Positions 28,590 through 38,963 of a stretch of 64,000 nt of DNA are shown in pieces. The stretch is from Histomonas meleagridis. Its lineage: Eukaryota > Parabasalia > Tritrichomonadida > Dientamoebidae. How positions within the stretch are numbered: the stretch's first letter is position 1; each line of letters starts with the position of its first letter. Location of the stretch: contig WSYJ01000099.1 of assembly GCA_020186115.1 (NCBI GenBank), positions 682,001 to 746,000 on the forward strand, in the 5' to 3' direction. Position numbers and translations under genes: made by a program. The notes below the pieces were generated by a model that was not told where the DNA came from, did no database searches, and saw only the letters and a program-made list of their open reading frames with translations.

Positions 28590-30743
28590 ATGAAAACAAC
28601 AATAAATCAAGAAGAAAAAATAGAAGATAGAATTATTAGAGAAGCTACAGAAGATGCTATAAATTCAGCATTTAAATTTGTTCGAAATAAACTCACAAGT
28701 ACTTCAGATTTAGAATCCTTAGAACTTATCAAGCAATCAGCCTATGTAAAACACCAAGATAAAATTTCCTTTCTTAAAGCCCGTGTTCAAGCTTATGTAG
28801 GTAATATTAAATTAGGCATTGAAGATTTAGAAGCATCAACATCACAATTAGGCAGGTTACTTTGTGACATTAACGATATGGAGACACAAAGCAATGAAAT
28901 TTCTACGTTTGAACTCAGCGAGCAATTTTCCACATTTCATGATCTTGGAATCATCTGGGATAATCTTAATCAAATCAACACACTTAACAAACAGTTTGAA
29001 GAAGCCGATCGTTACATCGATGCTATCAAGCGTTTTTTTGAATCCAATCCCAAAGGTTTTTCAATTCAATGTTTTCAAACCATTCAATCACTTCTTCATT
29101 TTGAATCCGAGATCACGCAACAACTTCTTGACAAAGAAGATAAGATCAAAAAGTCCACCAACAACTCCATATACTCGGATAGCCCCAACAAAGACAAATC
29201 AGACAGAGCCCTCAATTTCTTAACGTACAAATTCCAGCCGATACACGAAGCAAAAGCTCAATTGATCGAGAATGTTCATGAGCTATTTACACATGCTTTT
29301 ACCGGCGATAATAAAATTGACACAGATTCTTTAGTACGTGCTGTTTGGATTCTAATTGCGAATGGAGAAAAAAATCGTTTAATTGAATGTATTCATTCAG
29401 CGATTTGCAGTCAATTTAAGCCAATGATGGTTGATCCCAAAGAAGAAAACCTAAATCTTTACCTTAAACAACTTAATGATATCATTGATAGTTTACCACA
29501 ACAAATCGAGACTATGATGCCAGCATTACCACCCGAGATCAACTTGTTTGAGCTTGTTGGTAACTATGTTAATGATCAAATTGTTGATGTTTTAGATACA
29601 TTTATCAATGTTTTCAAACCTTCATCATTCCTCACCATATCGCTTATCAAAGCCATGAAAGACATCCAGTGTACTCTCAGAGCCCTTTTAGGCATTAATA
29701 CAGGCGAGCGCTTTACGCAACTTATTATGAATTTGCAAGCCGGCTTTGAACAAACGGTCATCGACGATTACACCGGATTTTTAAGTCGTATCATTGACAT
29801 GGACATTAACTCAGTTTCTGAGAAACGGAATGGAATCTATTACACGCCAGCTCCATTAGACTTAATTCGCAGATTAGAAGACGCGTATGACTTTGTTAAG
29901 ACGTCAGAGTTAAATATATTACCATCGATACGTGTTCGGCTTGTACAGATCTTAATTAATAAGTTATATGATTTAGGCGGCGGATTAGAGTATGTTAATG
30001 ACCGAAAGTATTTAATTGCTGTGTGTAATAACTCTTATGATGGGAAAAACACTATAATGCAAATATCGAAAGATAATCCCGAAATAATCGAACCGAATGA
30101 AACAAAGCAATTAATGCAAGCGTGGGTATTCATCATGAAGAAAGGGTTAACTAATTTATTCGATTGTTTATATAAAAATATAATCGGAGAAGACCCAAAG
30201 TTTAAAGATGACTTCGAAAACAAAATCGATGAAATTAGAGATTATTTAAGTGATGCTCAAAACCATTTATTAGAGCCTTTATTTGTGAAATTCTTTAGTA
30301 ACTTTTGTAAAAATATTGTGCCGCATTACATATGCTCATATTTCATTAAGCCTGAAGAAGCTAAAGAAACAGCGCTGTTTCAGGATAAAATTAAACAAGA
30401 ATGCGGTTTATTCATTGAATTGTTTAACGACTTCGATATGGATAACGTTAAGACTATTGTAAACAAAAGTGTCAAGACGATAGAGGCATTCAGTGATTTT
30501 ATGACTGCACCTTTTCATGAAAGTATTCATATCACTTACATGGTAATAGCAAAGGACTTCACAGATTTTACTCCTGAAATTGCTGGCATTTTGTTGAAAA
30601 CAAGACCAGACGCTTCAAAACAATCAATGAGCGTGGACGAATGTATTAAAAGTTTCACTGCGATGTACGCAAATGTAGAACAAAAGGCTGACGATCATAT
30701 ATTTACAGACGCGAAAAAGCCTGAAAAGAAATTCTTTAAATAA
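28590..30743 (+). CDS. SEC6: exocyst complex subunit Sec6 (EXOC3)
   Basis: The 717-residue all-helical protein matches the Sec6 layout. The N-terminal coiled-coil (about 1-130) reads EDLEASTSQLGRLLCDIND and LSEQFSTFHDLGIIWDNLNQ. After it comes the long rod domain, with helices such as DPKEENLNLYLKQLNDIID and EPLFVKFFSNFCKNIVPHY near the C-terminus, typical of Sec6 and its EXOC3-like relatives. The exocyst tethers secretory vesicles to the plasma membrane before SNARE fusion. Length is slightly below the usual 740-800 residues, and a short basic end (KKPEKKFFK) is unusual. I assign Sec6 over other exocyst or COG subunits from the N-terminal pattern; without a profile search a different CATCHR protein is possible. 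Confidence 0.7.
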   Translation: MKTTINQEEKIEDRIIREATEDAINSAFKFVRNKLTSTSDLESLELIKQSAYVKHQDKISFLKARVQAYVGNIKLGIEDLEASTSQLGRLLCDINDMETQSNEISTFELSEQFSTFHDLGIIWDNLNQINTLNKQFEEADRYIDAIKRFFESNPKGFSIQCFQTIQSLLHFESEITQQLLDKEDKIKKSTNNSIYSDSPNKDKSDRALNFLTYKFQPIHEAKAQLIENVHELFTHAFTGDNKIDTDSLVRAVWILIANGEKNRLIECIHSAICSQFKPMMVDPKEENLNLYLKQLNDIIDSLPQQIETMMPALPPEINLFELVGNYVNDQIVDVLDTFINVFKPSSFLTISLIKAMKDIQCTLRALLGINTGERFTQLIMNLQAGFEQTVIDDYTGFLSRIIDMDINSVSEKRNGIYYTPAPLDLIRRLEDAYDFVKTSELNILPSIRVRLVQILINKLYDLGGGLEYVNDRKYLIAVCNNSYDGKNTIMQISKDNPEIIEPNETKQLMQAWVFIMKKGLTNLFDCLYKNIIGEDPKFKDDFENKIDEIRDYLSDAQNHLLEPLFVKFFSNFCKNIVPHYICSYFIKPEEAKETALFQDKIKQECGLFIELFNDFDMDNVKTIVNKSVKTIEAFSDFMTAPFHESIHITYMVIAKDFTDFTPEIAGILLKTRPDASKQSMSVDECIKSFTAMYANVEQKADDHIFTDAKKPEKKFFK

Positions 30744-31208
30744 AAATTTTCGTAATTTTGTTATTAAATATTTTTTTAAAAAAACTTTTTTCATAAAATG
30801 ATATTTTCTGTTTATGTAAATGTAGAGGAAAAAAGTTTTTAAAGGCATTTTTTGATCCATTAAAGACATTTAATAAAAAAAAATTATAGATACCTTTAAA
30901 ATAGCACATGCTATAAATATTATGTGTTTAAATTTGATTTTCACATTTTAAAAAGGTTGTCTTTTTCCATATATTTATGTTTACATATGATAAAATATGC
31001 AAAAATATATTATTTTATTCCAAAGTTTTCATATTTATATTCATCATATTCATCAAAAAATCATCAAAGAAACTACACCATGAAATAACCTCATTAAAAG
31101 TGAAAATATTTTACTAAAATAATGTTCGAACAATTGTTTTTAATATTTGATATATTATCAAACTTATTTATTCTTTCTCTAGTTTTGTTTTTTTATTTCA
31201 AATTTTCT
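30744..31208. other. 465-bp AT-rich gap
   Basis: This separates the 3' ends of the Sec6 gene and the minus-strand ankyrin gene. Only A/T homopolymers and TATATA runs are visible. Confidence 0.45.
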
Positions 31209-33748
31209 TTATTGAGTTTCAATTCCATTTTTCTGGAGAAGTAACTGCACAATTTCATTGTGATTATTACCTCTTGCCCAATTAAGTGCTGATGAAAATA
31301 TATATATATAAATTCCAAATATTTTCTTGAAAAGCTAAATTGTTTATAAGAATGTTCAATAAAATATAAAAACATCAGTAGCATTCAAATCAATTCCATT
31401 TTGATTTATAAGTAATTCAACATTTTCTTTATTACTATTTTGAGAAGCCCATATTAGAGCAGTTTTAATATTTTGAATAAAATTCCAATAAATTTATTTA
31501 AATTTTAAATTCTTCAAATAAAATTTATTAAAAGTATATAAAAATCCTTAAAATTAATATCAGTCTTTTCATATTCAAGAAGTAAACTAACTGTTTCTTT
31601 ATTACCATAAAGTGATCCCCAAATAAGCGCTGTAAAAAATATTTTAAATAATTACCAAATATTATTTCATAACATCAAAAATCATAAAAATACTTTGAAA
31701 AAAACTAACATAAATCAGAAGAATTCACATCAATATCTTTATTTTCAAGTAGTAATTTTACTATTTGATAACATCCTTTTTCTGATGCAATCATTAATGC
31801 TGTTTTGTTAACAATAAATTAATACCAAATTATATTTTTAAACATCTAATGTTTGAAATAAATATTAAATAAGATAAAATGTCATCTTTTGCATTAATTT
31901 CAATTTCTTTTTTATTAATAAGTAAATTAACAATTTCTATGCTACATATCTCAGATGCTATCATTAATGCTGTAATATGTTTTTTAAATAAATACCAAAT
32001 AATATTTTAAAGTTCTAAATAAAGTAAATAAAATTTAAATAAAATAAACTTGCATCTTTTGCATTTATATCTATATTTTTTTGATTAAGAAGAATTTTAA
32101 CAATTTCTTTTTCTTTGTTTTGTATTGTATTCATAAGTACTGTTTTAAATAATTTATAAAATTTCCGAATATTACTTTAAAATATCAAATTATTAAAAAC
32201 AATTTTATATAAAACAAAAAAATAGTTTTAGAATTAATATCAATTCCATCTTGTTCAAGAAGTAATTTAACTAAATCTACATTACCATTTATAGATGCCA
32301 CTGTTAAAACTGTTTTAAATTTATTGAAGAAATTTCATATTTTATTATGAAACATTAAAATATTAAAATAATTCATGAATAAAACAAACAAATTTTATCT
32401 TTTTCATTAATTTTTATTCCTTTTTGTTCAAGTAATAATTTAACAACATGAATATCATTATTTTGATATGCCAATATAAGTGGTGTTTCAAATTAAATGA
32501 AAAAATTCCAAAAATGTTTAAGAAAAATAAAATTTTAATAATACATATCAAAAAAATCATATAAATATCAGGCGCATTAATATCAATTCCTTTTTGATCA
32601 AGAAAATATTTAATTAGTTCAATATTTCCTGATTTTATTGATGCAGATAAAATATATTTAGGAATTTGATTTCTTTCCAGAAAATATTTTACAAGAAAAA
32701 TGTTTCCACTTTTAGCTGCTTCATAAATAATTAAATCATTTATAATCATTCCATTTTCTTCTAAGTAATAAAGAATTTCGAAATTATTGTTTTTAATGCA
32801 TTTTATACCTAAATCAATTAAACTTTTTAATTTTCCAATTTTATTTTCAAAAAGATAATGAAAGACTTTATTCTGATGAAACTTAATTGCAATTTCATAT
32901 GATCTTTCAAATGATGAATGATATTGTTCACAATAGTGAATTATTTCAAGATTTCCACCAGCAATAGAATATGGACCAGAGTTTTTTAAGTTTGAGCCAT
33001 TTAAAAAAAAATATTTAAAACATTTAATGGAACCAAAAAATGCTGCATAGTCAATAAGTGAAACATTATCCTGATTAATAAAAGAACATTTTTCATATAA
33101 AGAAGGTTTAATTAATTGATTAAAATCAAATTCATTTTGTGCTGTAATTTCTTGAAGTGAATCTAAATCATCATTACGAATAATTTTTGTAATTTCATTT
33201 GGATTTACTCCTTCATAAAGATATTTTTTATGAAGTTTCCAATTATCTGCTGATAATTCTTTAATGTTTTTATTAAAATCATCAAAAAATGGATCAATGA
33301 ATTTAAACCTTTTATAATTTTTTATGCAATGTGCAAAAAGCAAAGTATTTTGGTATTGTAATAACATATCATCAATTAAATTTTGTTTAGCTAGCCAACC
33401 TAAGATAAAATATATTTCATTAGACCTTGCAATAAAAATTGTATGTAGAAATTGATCAATGATATTTGGAATGTTATTATTTTTTTCTTTTTCTTTTATT
33501 TCTAATGCTTTTAAAAAATTATAATATATATCAAATTTTTTTTGTTTAGAAACATATAACGAAAAAATAAGTCGACATATGATTTCATTAAATGAGAATG
33601 ATAAATCAGGATCAAAAAAATTCAAAATTAATTCAATTGTATTTTGAATGTTTTTTTCATTTACATTCCAAATATAATCATGAAGGTTTATTAGAAATTC
33701 GATGTTTTGTTTCTCCTCTTTTAAGCAGCTGCTGTCTCCCATTAACAC
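31209..33748 (-). CDS. DUF3447/ankyrin-repeat protein whose repeats are split by about 80-nt spacers (gene B)
   Basis: ATG 33748 opens a continuous frame with a DUF3447-type N-terminus and ankyrin-like helices (ASIKSGNIELIKYFLDQKG) to Asp at 32567. From there eight modules follow, each starting T-A/P/V-L and ending x-N-A-K-D: 32486-32397, 32313-32224, 32143-32054, 31973-31884, 31803-31714, 31633-31544, 31463-31374, and a terminal one 31292-31209 ending at TAA. Seven are exactly 30 codons and none contains a stop. Between them are spacers of 80, 83, 80, 80, 80, 80, 80 and 81 nt with about 90 percent A+T. The conceptual frame continues if spacers are removed; reading through the first spacer ends at 32414. 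Such proteins are abundant in trichomonads and probably serve protein binding. Whether the spacers are introns is inferred, not shown. Confidence 0.7.
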
Positions 33749-33813
33749 TATTTGATAACTTTACACTCAAAGCGTCATAGCACTTTTTCAAGTTAACTAT
33801 TTTATTGGTTTAA

Positions 33814-33821
33814 AACCGTTA
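33814..33821 (+). promoter_or_regulatory. M3-like motif upstream of the NlpC/P60 gene
   Basis: AACCGTTA at 33814-33821 fits the trichomonad M3 consensus (D-R-C-S-G-Y-T-D) and lies about 90 bp before ATG 33912, in the gap shared with the divergent ankyrin gene. Confidence 0.4.
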
Positions 33822-33911
33822 CACAAAGAATTTTGTTCGTTCTTAATTGAATATGTATCGTAAAGTCAAATTGACTATTTTGAATGGTTAACATCAAATT
33901 TTCGAACCGAA

Positions 33912-34496
33912 ATGTTAAGCATTCTTCTTTCGTTTGCTTGCTGCCTTTCAGGCAAGGTCAACATCGGCGCCTTAAATGTACGTAGTCAACCAACTAAGGT
34001 ATCTAAGAAGATTGGTTTAGTTTATAAGAATCAAGAACTTGAAATTTTGGAAACAATAGGTCAATGGTACAAGATTAAATTTGAAGATGGCGAAGGCTAT
34101 GTAGCTCGTATGTATGTCACTGTAGGAAAGCCAAGACCAACATCAAACGGAACTGGCGATTCAATCGTTGCTAAAGCAAGATCCAAGCTCGGCTGCAAAT
34201 ACGTCTATGGTGCAACAGGTCCAAACACCTTTGATTGCTCTGGTTTAACACAATGGTGCCATAAGCAAGTCGGAATCTCAATCCCAAGAACAGCCAGCCA
34301 ACAATCTCAACAAGGAACAAAGGTTTCACAAGCAAACCTTAAGCCTGGTGATGTTTGCTGCTTCTATAGCCCAGTTTCACATGTCGGTATTTATATCGGT
34401 AATGGAAACTGCATTCACGCTCCAAAGCCAGGTGATGTTGTAAAGACAACTGGAATCAAGTACATGAACTTCCAATTCGGCCGTCGTTACTGGTAA
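33912..34496 (+). CDS. secreted NlpC/P60 peptidoglycan endopeptidase with SH3b domain
   Basis: The 194-residue protein starts with a signal peptide (MLSILLSFACCLSG). A bacterial SH3 domain follows (about 18-70, NVRSQPTKVSKKIG and WYKIKFEDGEGYV), then an NlpC/P60 domain (about 83-194). The catalytic triad is visible: Cys109 in FDCSGLTQW, His157 in SHVGIYIGNG and His169 in IHAPKPG. Family C40 enzymes cut D-glutamyl-diamino acid bonds in bacterial cell walls. Trichomonas homologues were acquired from bacteria and act on competing microbiota. Codon use is visibly less AT-rich than the neighbours, in line with acquisition or high expression. All key residues are intact, so it is probably active. 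Confidence 0.93.
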   Translation: MLSILLSFACCLSGKVNIGALNVRSQPTKVSKKIGLVYKNQELEILETIGQWYKIKFEDGEGYVARMYVTVGKPRPTSNGTGDSIVAKARSKLGCKYVYGATGPNTFDCSGLTQWCHKQVGISIPRTASQQSQQGTKVSQANLKPGDVCCFYSPVSHVGIYIGNGNCIHAPKPGDVVKTTGIKYMNFQFGRRYW

Positions 34497-34986
34497 AGTA
34501 AAGAGATATCTCTGAATTAATTTTTATTTCTTCAATAAAATTAAGTTTGTTATTGAAAAATACCACAGAACGGACAAACTTGTTGATTTTTAGTAAAATT
34601 TTCTTATATAAGATTTGAAATTTAATTTTTTTAAAAAATACCCAAATAAACCTGGAAATAATTGTTAAGCAGAAGTAGGAAATCCTTATTACCATTTTTT
34701 AGTTCAATTTTTTAGCGAAATTAATTTTCAAATGTAATAGAAAGAGCATGAATTTTTAAAGTCAACGCGGGAAGTATTGACAATAAATTATTACAAAAAG
34801 ATAAAAATCGATATTCAATCAATATCAAAATTTTAAGTCGTTTTAAAATTGCAATTCTAGTTACATTGAAACTTGGCATAATGAATGTTAAGTTATGGTA
34901 GCTATTTAAAGGCATTTTGAAAATTCAAAATTTGATAATTCGAATTGTGGTTTTATTGTTACCATTTAGAAATAATTATAGTTCGT
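34497..34986. other. 490-bp gap without a visible gene
   Basis: This is AT-rich DNA between the NlpC/P60 gene and a small minus-strand frame. No conserved frame or repeat is seen. Confidence 0.45.
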
Positions 34987-35172
34987 TTAAACACCGTATT
35001 CAAGATCAGTCCTACTGTATTCTTTTGGAGGCTCTTGAACGATTTGTTGTTGCTGCGAATATGATGGAACATCTGTGAAAATTCCATAACCAAGGCAGCT
35101 TTCCTTTTGTTCGTATGATGGAGCATCAACTGGGTTTAGCCTACGTTGTTCACTTGTGCTTACTTCGGACAT
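34987..35172 (-). CDS. small hypothetical protein
   Basis: The 61-residue frame (SEVSTSEQRRLNPVDAPSYE then PKEYSRTDLEYGV) is polar with several Tyr and Pro, no membrane segment and no known domain. Its composition is less AT-biased than the surrounding DNA and it starts with a clean ATG, which favours a real short gene, but there is no family evidence. Confidence 0.35.
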   Translation of the reverse strand: MSEVSTSEQRRLNPVDAPSYEQKESCLGYGIFTDVPSYSQQQQIVQEPPKEYSRTDLEYGV

Positions 35173-35377
35173 AAGAAAGAAGTGAAGAGACTACTAGAAA
35201 AATTTCAGTTAGAAATGTGGTTTTATTAAAAATTGGTTTTTCTTATTTTTATGTTGATATTCATTTAATTATTTCTAAATAATAATAATTTATTATTTAT
35301 TAATCATAAATATACAATTTAAAACCAAAAATTTAAATTTTTAATGAAATATTAATGCATAAGTAAAAGGATGTTAA

Positions 35378-35509
35378 ACCAAAGATCCGTTTGATATATT
35401 GAAATATTTGAATACCGATTCAACTGATGTTCAACTTCTGGCCATGCAGGCCGTTAACGCATTCAATTCCGACCAGTCATCTCCAACCTTCCATAACTGT
35501 TGTTTAATG
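35378..35509 (+). pseudogene. fragment of an armadillo/HEAT-type gene
   Basis: The frame opens after a TAA at 35375 and runs 44 codons to TGA 35510 without a start: DPFDILKYLNTDSTDVQLLA then MQAVNAFNSD. D-x-x-D-V-Q-L-L-A-M-Q-A-V is the typical turn and helix of an armadillo or HEAT repeat. GC content is well above that of the flanks. It is a truncated remnant; its parent gene is not in the window. Confidence 0.35.
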
Positions 35510-35846
35510 TGAATCTTAACTCATGAAGGCCTTTATAACAGAATTTCTATAAAAAACATTGTACGTGGAAGTGAACCAAAAATCTTAAAGATATCTCCAT
35601 ATGTTTAAATAAAAAAAAATTAAATTCTCACTAGAAGATATATTATAATTTTTAAACTACTGCTCAACCAAACAATAAATGACATTTATTTACTTATATT
35701 AGTCTTAAACAATGTTTTATATTTAATTGATACTAAAATTATTTTTTTCTTGATCCAAATCATTTTCATCCAAACTGTAAATTCTTCTTTAACAAACACT
35801 TTAAACAAAAGAAAACAATAAACATATTAAATTTGTTTATAATTTG

Positions 35847-37748
35847 TTAACTATCAAATACATTATCTTCAAGCATGATTCCGTTAATCTCCTTCAGGTC
35901 CTCTTTGTTACGGCGGCACATAAATGCGACAACTATACCGCTGACAATGAGCACGACCAAAATTAGTGCAACAGAAATATAAACAGCGACCGATCCAACA
36001 CTTGATTTCTCAGATGTCTGTTGTGTTGTAACATCAACAGTTGTTTCTTCCTCAGATGTCTCTTCTTCTTGTGTTTGTTGAGATGAAACTTCTGATGAAA
36101 TTTCGGTTATAATTTCAGAGGAAACTTCGGTTATAATTTCAGAAGATATTTCGGTTATAATTTCAGAGGAAACTTCGGTTATAATTTCAGAAGATATTTC
36201 GGTTGTAATTTCTGATGAAACTTCGGTTGTAATTTCAGAAGATATTTCGGTTGTAATTTCTGATGAAACTTCGGTTGTAATTTCAGAGGAAATTTCGGTT
36301 TTGATTTCTGATGTTGTTTCTTCAGATGAAACAACTGTTGTAGCCTCAGATGAAACTATAGTTGTGGCTTCAGACGAAATTTCAGACGTTGTTTCGATCT
36401 CAGGTATATACGCCTCGAATCCTAAGCATGTGAAATTTTGTGTTTCATGACAAGTTCGTCGGAATACAATTTGCGAATCATTTACAAATGGCAACTCTCC
36501 GACGTCTAATAGCGACTCAAATGATTCACATTTAAGTGACTTCACACAGAACACATTTGATGAGATTGAACTATTAAACTGTTCTAATTCACCGCTATGT
36601 ATTAATTTAATTAAAGATGGATGATTACTTTCATCAATAATCGTCTCAGTTAAATTAATTAAAGGCACATTGTCTGTTCGATAACTTATATCGATATTTG
36701 AATCTGGTAAAAATGAGACTTTACCAAGTTCATTTGATGCAATATTGCTAAGCATGCTCATAGACATATTGCAATTAACTTCAATTTCATTTGTAAATTG
36801 AAGTTGAATATTTTCTGATTGAAATTCATTGAGCGTCACTTTTCCACCGTTAAGTGTCACTTTTGAAAGTAAATTGCACTTTTTGATCGTTGCGGAATTT
36901 GTTCCATATGTAAACATTGTGTTATCATTGGTTAATTGAAGAGTGCTTCCATTGGGCATGTCATATAAAAGAAGTTCTGCTTCAACGTTTTCTTTGAACT
37001 CAATGTCAAATGTATGGTCTGGAATTCCACCTAATTCAATTGATTCAAGTGGTTCAGTGGTTATTTGTAAAGAACTAAGATATGATATTGGTGAATGAAT
37101 TGATTTGTCAACATTAATTTTGCCAGTGCCAGGTGAAAGAATTGATTTATCATTTAAATAAAGTTCATGTAAATTTAAAACGTTATAGCTAATGATGTTT
37201 TCTTTTTCAGAACGAATTGATAAACTAGAGAGACCATACTCAGTAGATTCTGTTGAAATTTTGATCGAGCCATTTCCATATGATTGGAGAGCAATTGGCA
37301 TATTACCAGTAATACCAGTGGCAGTAAAATCTGATGGTGTTAAAACAACGAAAATGAGGTCATCAAATGAAATTTGATTCCAATATTCATCTGAAAACGA
37401 AATAGTTGTAGGCTTGCTAAGATTGCATACAATTGGTGTGAACTCTTTAGGATCATCTTCAAAATAAATATCAAAACTTTGTGAGCTTTGCTCAATTTGC
37501 CTAAGTAAAATTCCGCTTTTAATTATTCCAGAAAAAGTAATTGGACCACTTCCTTCAATTCCTAGTTCAATTTTATTTTGCCCAAAAGTAATATTTTTTA
37601 AATTCGAAGGGATATTAAAATACGCTTCTGGATTTATTTCATCAATAAGACTATTTGCATTTTTTATGTTGCTTGAAGTGTCCTTTGAGTTTTCAAGGCT
37701 ATTTTGGCGAGGTAAAAAAGCAGAGAAGCAAAAAAGATCAAAAAGCAT
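35847..37748 (-). CDS. mucin-like type I membrane protein with SSEITTE repeats
   Basis: I choose ATG 37748 (MLFDLFCFSAF, a signal-peptide-like start) instead of the upstream in-frame ATG at 37790. About 440 residues of beta-rich, N-glycosylation-site-rich ectodomain follow, then a Ser/Thr/Glu stalk of 8-residue units (SSEITTEVSSEITTEI, about 36088-36310). A transmembrane helix (VAVYISVALILVVLIVSGIV), Cys-Arg-Arg and a short acidic tail ending LEDNVFDS complete it. This is the layout of trichomonad surface proteins, with a stalk likely to be O-glycosylated. The ectodomain is not BspA-type and I do not recognise it. The short cytoplasmic tail resembles, in charge and length, those of the BspA-like proteins. 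Confidence 0.72.
   Translation of the reverse strand: MLFDLFCFSAFLPRQNSLENSKDTSSNIKNANSLIDEINPEAYFNIPSNLKNITFGQNKIELGIEGSGPITFSGIIKSGILLRQIEQSSQSFDIYFEDDPKEFTPIVCNLSKPTTISFSDEYWNQISFDDLIFVVLTPSDFTATGITGNMPIALQSYGNGSIKISTESTEYGLSSLSIRSEKENIISYNVLNLHELYLNDKSILSPGTGKINVDKSIHSPISYLSSLQITTEPLESIELGGIPDHTFDIEFKENVEAELLLYDMPNGSTLQLTNDNTMFTYGTNSATIKKCNLLSKVTLNGGKVTLNEFQSENIQLQFTNEIEVNCNMSMSMLSNIASNELGKVSFLPDSNIDISYRTDNVPLINLTETIIDESNHPSLIKLIHSGELEQFNSSISSNVFCVKSLKCESFESLLDVGELPFVNDSQIVFRRTCHETQNFTCLGFEAYIPEIETTSEISSEATTIVSSEATTVVSSEETTSEIKTEISSEITTEVSSEITTEISSEITTEVSSEITTEISSEIITEVSSEIITEISSEIITEVSSEIITEISSEVSSQQTQEEETSEEETTVDVTTQQTSEKSSVGSVAVYISVALILVVLIVSGIVVAFMCRRNKEDLKEINGIMLEDNVFDS
36088..36310 (-). 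repeat. 24-bp tandem repeats coding the SSEITTE stalk
   Basis: About nine 24-bp units alternate between E-V and E-I versions, so a 48-bp higher-order unit is also visible (SSEITTEV/SSEITTEI, later SSEIITEV/SSEIITEI). The alternation indicates expansion by duplication of a two-unit block; length variation between strains is expected. Confidence 0.85.
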
Positions 37749-37922
37749 TTGACATATGCCAGAATTTCTATACTTTATATAAATAAACAAGAAATACCTA
37801 TCGTATCTTTACAACGAATGACTTTTTGTGATTAATATAATCGTAGTAATACAAATTCAGAATTTTACACTGTGCAGTCATCGTAAAATTGAATAGTTTA
37901 TATGTGATGGTAGACTTCAATT

Positions 37923-38963
37923 ATGAAAGCAATTGTATACGAAGAAAAAGGAAAAATTGCATTACAAAACAGGGAAATTCCTAAAATCCAAGACGAAAAG
38001 GATGCAATAATAAAAGTAACCCTTACTACAATTTGTTCAAGTGATATTCATATTAAACATGGTGCTGTTCCACGTGCTGTACCTGGAATAATACTTGGAC
38101 ACGAATTTGTGGGTGAAGTTGTTGAAGTTGGTAAAGGTGTAAAAAAGCTTAAGCCAGGTGATCGTGTATCAGTTAATTGTGAAACTTTTTGCGGCGAATG
38201 CTTTTTCTGCAAGAATGGTTATGTTAACAACTGTACCAACCCAAATGGTGGTTGGTGTCTTGGGTGTCGGATTGATGGTGGTCAATCAGAATATGCACGT
38301 ATTCCGTTTGCTGACAATTGTCTTACAATTATTCCACCACAAGTAACTGATGAGCAAGCTCTTTTTGTTGGTGATATTCTATCAACCGGATATTGGGCTG
38401 CACGTATTGGCGAACTCAAACCAGCTTCTACCGTAGTTGTAATTGGTGCTGGTCCAACAGGCCTTTGCACTATGCTTTGCGCTCGACTTTACAGCCCATG
38501 TACCATAATTGCAATTGATATTGATGAACATCGATTATCACTTTCAAAGGCTCGTGGCCTTTCCGACATCACCCTTGTACCTGGTAAAGATGATATTGTT
38601 ACCCGAGTGCTTGCAGCAACTAATGGCCGTGGTGCTGATACTGTTTTTGAAGTTGCAGGTGGAGATGATACATTTGAACTCTCATGGAAAGTTGCACGTC
38701 CGAACGCAATTGTTGTCGTTGTCGCTATGTATGAAAATAATCAAACGATTCCACTACCACAAATGTATGGAAAGAATCTTACATTTAAGACTGGTGGTGT
38801 TGACGGAAGTTTTTGTGATGAAATAATGGAACTCATATCATGCGGTAAAATAGACGCAAGTTTCTTGATCACGCATAGATGTACACTTGAAAATGCTTTG
38901 GAAGCATATGATTTGTTTGAAAATAAGAGAGAAAACGTTCTTAAGTATGCAATAAAACCATAA
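37923..38963 (+). CDS. zinc-dependent medium-chain alcohol dehydrogenase
   Basis: The 346-residue protein is a complete MDR-type dehydrogenase. Catalytic zinc ligands are Cys38 (TTICSSD), His60-Glu61 (GHEF) and Asp151 (GDILSTGYW). The structural zinc lobe is Cys90, Cys93, Cys96 and Cys104. The Rossmann motif is GAGPTG (175-180), with an acidic residue after the second strand (AIDIDEHR) suggesting NAD. The GDIL-S-T-G-Y-W form is that of bacterial secondary alcohol or threonine-type dehydrogenases, and trichomonad copies are considered bacterial acquisitions. The likely role is reduction of fermentation aldehydes or ketones in the cytosol. The substrate is not decidable from sequence. Confidence 0.88.
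   Translation: MKAIVYEEKGKIALQNREIPKIQDEKDAIIKVTLTTICSSDIHIKHGAVPRAVPGIILGHEFVGEVVEVGKGVKKLKPGDRVSVNCETFCGECFFCKNGYVNNCTNPNGGWCLGCRIDGGQSEYARIPFADNCLTIIPPQVTDEQALFVGDILSTGYWAARIGELKPASTVVVIGAGPTGLCTMLCARLYSPCTIIAIDIDEHRLSLSKARGLSDITLVPGKDDIVTRVLAATNGRGADTVFEVAGGDDTFELSWKVARPNAIVVVVAMYENNQTIPLPQMYGKNLTFKTGGVDGSFCDEIMELISCGKIDASFLITHRCTLENALEAYDLFENKRENVLKYAIKP

Noticed and set aside
31681-31713. ACTAACATAA near 31705 as a trichomonad intron 3' signal
   Set aside because: It lies on the plus strand, opposite to the ankyrin gene, and no matching 5' signal is nearby.
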